From positions 1-42,986 of the forward strand of contig JAHJQV010000056.1 in assembly GCA_018819105.1 (NCBI GenBank): a DNA stretch of 42,986 bases, written 5' to 3'. Each line of letters opens with the position of its first letter. The first letter of the stretch is position 1. A program made the position numbers and the translations under genes. The notes below the pieces were generated by a model. That model worked only from the letters and a program-made list of their open reading frames with translations, was not told the origin of the DNA and searched no databases. The DNA is from Gammaproteobacteria bacterium (GTDB lineage Bacteria; Pseudomonadota; Gammaproteobacteria; Xanthomonadales; Wenzhouxiangellaceae). Positions 39,843 to 42,986 of this stretch are shown here, in pieces.

Positions 39843-41198
39843 ATGAACCGGACCGCAGCCGCATCCGCACAACACTACCTGGGCTGGGCCGGCATCGTGC
39901 GGCTTGGCCTGGTGCAGACTGCGCTGGGTGCGATTGTGGTGCTGACCACCTCAACGCTGAACCGCGTCATGGTGGTCGAACTCGGTCTGCTGGCCATGCT
40001 GCCAGGCGCGCTGGTCGGCCTGCACTATGCGATTCAGCTGACGCGCCCCAAACTCGGCTATGCCTCTGATGTGGGCGGTCGGCGCAGCCCGTGGATCATC
40101 GGCGGCGTCGGCGTGCTGGCCCTGGGCGGCGTGCTGGCCGCGCTGGCCACTGCCTGGATGAGCACGCATTTGATGGCGGGCCTGATCCTGGCCGTGCTGG
40201 CGTTCACGCTGATCGGGCTGGGTGTCGGCGCTGCCGGCACCTCACTGCTGGCCCTGCTGGCAAAAACCGTGGCACCGCAACGGCGCGCTGCTGCCGGCAG
40301 CATAGTCTGGGTGATGATGATCGCCGGCTTCATTCTCACCGCCGGCATTGGCGGACATTTTCTGGAACCGTTCAGTCTGCAGCGGCTGATCACGGTCACC
40401 GGCACGGTCTGTGCCCTGGCTTTCGTGCTGACGCTGCTGGCCATCGCCGGCATCGAGCAGAACCGCTCGGCTGCGGCCACCGCCAGCATGGAACAGAACA
40501 AGCTGCCGTTTCGCCAGGCGCTGGCGGAAACCTGGTCAGACCCGCGTGCGCGCCAGTTCACCATTTTCGTGTTTGTGTCCATGCTGGCCTACTCGGCCCA
40601 GGATCTGATTCTGGAACCGTTCGCCGGACTGGTGTTCGGCTATTCGCCGCGCCAATCCACACAGATGGCCGGTCTGCAGAACGCCGGTGTGCTGCTGGGC
40701 ATGATCGTGGTGGCGCTGGGCGGTACCTTTCTGCGCGGCCGGCTGGGATCACTGCGACTGTGGACCACCGCTGGCTGCATTGCCTCCGCGCTGGCCTTGT
40801 TCGGACTGTTGCTGGGCGGTCAGATTGCCAGCCATGGTGGCGACTGGCCGCTGCAGATCAATGTGTTTGCGCTGGGTCTTGGCAATGGCGTGTTTGCAGT
40901 GGCTGCCATCGCCTCAATGATGGCCCTGGCCGGCGAAGGTGGTGAGCACCGCGAAGGCGTGCGCATGGGTTTGTGGGGCGCAGCGCAGGCGTCGGCGTTC
41001 GGCATCGGCGGCTTTATCGGTGCTGTCGGAGTGGATCTGTTCAATCATTTTTATCAGACTCCGGCGCACAGCTATGGCGCCGTGTTTCTGATCGAAGGGC
41101 TGGTGTTTTTGCTCGCCGCCTGGCTGGCATCGCGCATTCGTCAGCAGACACAACTGCCGCAGTCAGACCGTCTGCACGAGGCCATAGCAGCCAGTTGA
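39843..41198 (+). CDS. PucC/BCH-family MFS transporter between bchG and bchP
   Basis: A 451-residue, 12-span MFS protein with the family signature GAIVVLTTSTLNRVMVVELGL (about 25-45), PKLGYASDVGGRRSPWI and DLILEPFAGLVFGYSP. It corresponds to the gene called orf428 between bchG and bchP in Rhodobacter. A role in bacteriochlorophyll delivery or antenna assembly is likely by homology with LhaA and PucC. About 30% of the residues are Ala, Gly or Leu, as expected for a membrane protein. Confidence 0.92.
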   Translation: MNRTAAASAQHYLGWAGIVRLGLVQTALGAIVVLTTSTLNRVMVVELGLLAMLPGALVGLHYAIQLTRPKLGYASDVGGRRSPWIIGGVGVLALGGVLAALATAWMSTHLMAGLILAVLAFTLIGLGVGAAGTSLLALLAKTVAPQRRAAAGSIVWVMMIAGFILTAGIGGHFLEPFSLQRLITVTGTVCALAFVLTLLAIAGIEQNRSAAATASMEQNKLPFRQALAETWSDPRARQFTIFVFVSMLAYSAQDLILEPFAGLVFGYSPRQSTQMAGLQNAGVLLGMIVVALGGTFLRGRLGSLRLWTTAGCIASALALFGLLLGGQIASHGGDWPLQINVFALGLGNGVFAVAAIASMMALAGEGGEHREGVRMGLWGAAQASAFGIGGFIGAVGVDLFNHFYQTPAHSYGAVFLIEGLVFLLAAWLASRIRQQTQLPQSDRLHEAIAAS

Positions 41199-41277
41199 AG
41201 TCCGCTGGGCCCGGCACCTGACTGCATCCAGCGGCAGCAGTTGATCGATTTTATCTGCAAGCACAGGAGGACATGCG

Positions 41278-42489
41278 ATGACCACAATGAACATTGACGC
41301 TGAATACGATGCCGTTGTGGTCGGCGGCGGTCCGGCCGGTGCCACCGCGGCGCAGACGCTGGCCGAGCGCGGCCACAAAGTGATGCTGCTGGATCGCTGT
41401 GATCGCATCAAGCCCTGTGGCGGCGCCATCCCGCCGCGGCTGATCCGGGATTTTGCCATCCCCGATGAACAGATTGAAGCCAGGGTCACGCAGGCCCGCA
41501 TGATTGCTCCCTCAAACAACGCCGTGGACATGGAGATCGGCGGATTCGTCGGCATGGTGGATCGCGAGTTCTTCGACGAGTGGCTGCGCGAGCGGGCACG
41601 CAAGGCGGGTGCCGAACGCGCGCTGGGTCGCTTCCAGCAACTCAGTCACGACCCTGCAGACGGCAAACCGGTGATCAGCTACCAACCCGGCAAGGCCAGC
41701 GAGCGCAGCAAGGATCATGTGCTCAACATCAAGGCCAAAGTGGTGGTCGGCGCCGACGGTGCCACCTCGGTGATCGCCAAACAGTGCGTGCCCGGAGCGG
41801 ACAAGATTCCACATGTGTTTGCCTATCACGAAATCGTCAAGGCACCACCGGCGGGCACGCCGGGGTTCGAGCCGCATCGCTGCTCGGTCTACTACCAGGG
41901 CGAGATGTCACCGGATTTTTACGGCTGGGTGTTTCCCCATGGTGACAAGGTCAGTGTCGGCACCGGTTCAGCGGTGAAAGGTTTTTCCCTGCGCCAGGCC
42001 TGCACGCGCATGCGCGATCTGTCCGGCATGGACGGCTGTGAAACCGTGCGTACCGAAGGCGCGCCGCTGCCACTGAAACCGATGAAACGCTGGGACAATG
42101 GCAAGGACGTAATCCTCGCTGGTGATGCCGCCGGGGTGGTGGCCCCATCATCCGGTGAAGGCATTTATTACGCCATGGTCTCCGGCCAGTATTCCGGCGA
42201 GGCGGCCAGCGAATTCCTGCAAACCGGCAAGGCCAGTGCGCTGCAACGGGCGCACAAGCGTTTTCGCCGCGAGCACGGCAAGGTGTTTTTCATTCTTGGC
42301 ATCATGCAGCGGTTCTGGTACACCAGCGACAAACGCCGCGAACGCTTCGTCAAGATCTGCGAGGACAAGGATGTGCAGCACCTGACCTGGGAAGCGTACA
42401 TGAACAAGAAACTGGTGCGCGCCAAGCCACTGGCACACATGCGCATCTTCTTCAAGGACATGGCCTACCTGCTAGGTCTGGCACGTTGA
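41278..42489 (+). CDS. bchP: Geranylgeranyl reductase BchP
   Basis: A 403-residue FAD-dependent reductase that saturates the geranylgeranyl tail to phytyl. The FAD motif is VVVGGGPAGATAA (13-25), then LLDRCDRIKPCGGAIPPRL and LAGDAAGVVAPSSGEGIYYAM. AGGAGG precedes ATG 41278. It is the last photosynthesis gene on the plus strand. Its TGA stop lies in the TTGA target duplication of a miniature transposon, so the insertion did not change the protein. Confidence 0.96.
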   Translation: MTTMNIDAEYDAVVVGGGPAGATAAQTLAERGHKVMLLDRCDRIKPCGGAIPPRLIRDFAIPDEQIEARVTQARMIAPSNNAVDMEIGGFVGMVDREFFDEWLRERARKAGAERALGRFQQLSHDPADGKPVISYQPGKASERSKDHVLNIKAKVVVGADGATSVIAKQCVPGADKIPHVFAYHEIVKAPPAGTPGFEPHRCSVYYQGEMSPDFYGWVFPHGDKVSVGTGSAVKGFSLRQACTRMRDLSGMDGCETVRTEGAPLPLKPMKRWDNGKDVILAGDAAGVVAPSSGEGIYYAMVSGQYSGEAASEFLQTGKASALQRAHKRFRREHGKVFFILGIMQRFWYTSDKRRERFVKICEDKDVQHLTWEAYMNKKLVRAKPLAHMRIFFKDMAYLLGLAR

Positions 42490-42679
42490 CCCAACAGTTG
42501 CATAAATTCCCGGATGCAAGAGCCCGGAGAGTAGTGTTTACGGGGCGTGGCGCGGAGATTTTCCAACCGGAGCATAGTTCACACTATGTGAGGATTGCAA
42601 AATCGAGCACGCGCCACGGAAGCGCTGCTATTGCGGGCAGTGAAGCGGTCTGGCGCCGGGAATTTATGCAATTGTTGGG
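42490..42679. mobile_element. Complete 190-bp MITE-like element with TTGA duplication
   Basis: Terminal inverted repeats of 24 bp (42490-42513, beginning CCCAACAGTTGCATAAATTC, and 42656-42679) match with one mismatch. TTGA flanks the element on both sides (42486-42489 and 42680-42683) as a target-site duplication. Internally GTGGCGCG pairs with CGCGCCAC, and CATAG-ttcaca-CTATG forms the apex, so the whole element folds into one long hairpin. No transposase is encoded. It is inserted exactly at the bchP stop and could act as a terminator. Confidence 0.85.
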
Positions 42680-42764
42680 TTGAGCCATGCGCTTGAAAAC
42701 TCGCCCGCAAGCAGGCTTACCACAGGAGCCAGGATCAAACGAAGTCATCCTCTCCAGTGATGAA

Positions 42765-42792
42765 CCAGCAGGAGCGTGCGTGCACGCGAACC
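42765..42792. repeat. Single REP-like copy (inverted)
   Basis: On the minus strand it reads GGTTCGCGTGCACGCACGCTCCTGCTGG, the same core as the 60-bp units at 13319 and 14996. A solitary copy between the MITE and the window-edge element; 42680-42828 contains no gene I can support. Confidence 0.6.
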
Positions 42793-42828
42793 ACTTGCAT
42801 TCATCAATCAAATTCACCCATTCGCTTG

Positions 42829-42986
42829 CTAGCCCGCATTATTCGTGAGTCGACGTCGCGAGATGCTGCCAGAGCCTGCCCCGGACTTGATCCGGGGGCC
42901 TGTAGCTGTGGTGTTTCACGACCGAACGAACCGCAGGCGTACTTGACAGTACGTTGAGGATTCGTGACCGAGCGAAACGCCGCAGA
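42829..42986. repeat. Truncated miniature inverted-repeat element (right window edge)
   Basis: The arm CTAGCCCGCATTATTCGTGA (42829-42848) is the inverted counterpart of 131-152, and 42898-42986 is identical to 12-100. Relative to the copy at the left edge it has 24 extra bases around 42873-42897 that form a perfect hairpin, CCCCGGA-cttga-TCCGGGG. The window stops inside the element. Confidence 0.7.

Overview
The window carries most of a photosynthesis gene cluster for bacteriochlorophyll and carotenoid synthesis and photosystem assembly (about 15.3-42.5 kb). It is preceded by an accessory region (0-15.3 kb) with two toxin-antitoxin modules, a type I-G (formerly I-U) CRISPR-Cas effector operon and several families of small repeats. 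The gene content (bchFNBHLM-lhaA-puhABC, acsF, puhE, bchIDO, crtIB, ppsR, bchG, pucC-like, bchP) means an anoxygenic phototrophic proteobacterium of the purple bacterial type with an aerobic (AcsF) cyclase. The REP-like repeats (core GTGCGAGCACGCTCCTAC) and general style suggest Gammaproteobacteria, perhaps Chromatiales-like. That placement is inference only.

Layout. 1-152: truncated miniature repeat element. 295-1975: two toxin-antitoxin pairs (Phd/PIN and ribbon-helix-helix/PemK) separated by what looks like an IS21-type insertion-sequence end. 2037-2939: TPR protein. 2981-12935, minus strand: a tightly overlapped operon whose reading order is nucleotidyltransferase, cas3 (helicase-HD), KilA-N protein, csx17 (Cas8), csb1 (Cas7), csb2 (Cas5-Cas6), then a second, N-terminally short Csb2-like protein. 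No cas1, cas2, cas4 or CRISPR array is present. 13469-14863: SEC-C protein flanked on both sides by ~60-bp repeats. 15347-36402, minus strand: a superoperon of 18 genes running bchF-bchN-bchB-bchH-bchL-bchM-lhaA-puhA-puhB-puhC-acsF-puhE-bchI-bchD-bchO-crtI-crtB plus a 40-residue membrane ORF. 36650-42489, plus strand: a degenerate aerR/ppaA, then ppsR, bchG, a PucC-family transporter and bchP. After bchP comes a complete 190-bp miniature transposable element whose TTGA target duplication contains the bchP stop codon, and the window ends inside another copy of the element found at its start.

How the parts work together. BchI, BchD and BchH insert Mg into protoporphyrin IX, BchM methylates it, AcsF closes ring E, BchLNB reduces ring D, BchF hydrates the 3-vinyl group, and BchG and BchP attach and reduce the phytyl tail. 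PuhA, B, C and E and LhaA make and assemble the reaction centre and LH1, and CrtB and CrtI start carotenoid synthesis. The divergent bchF/aerR intergenic region has back-to-back promoters whose two -35 boxes sit at the ends of a symmetric TGT-N12-ACGT-N12-ACA sequence, a likely PpsR control point. The PpsR antagonist gene aerR/ppaA appears to be broken by an internal deletion. bchCXYZ, puf genes and the later carotenoid genes are not in the window.

The strongest candidates for something undescribed are the type I-G cas operon with an embedded KilA-N gene and a leading nucleotidyltransferase gene, joined by 4-bp start/stop overlaps, and the paired operator/broken-antirepressor arrangement at ppsR.
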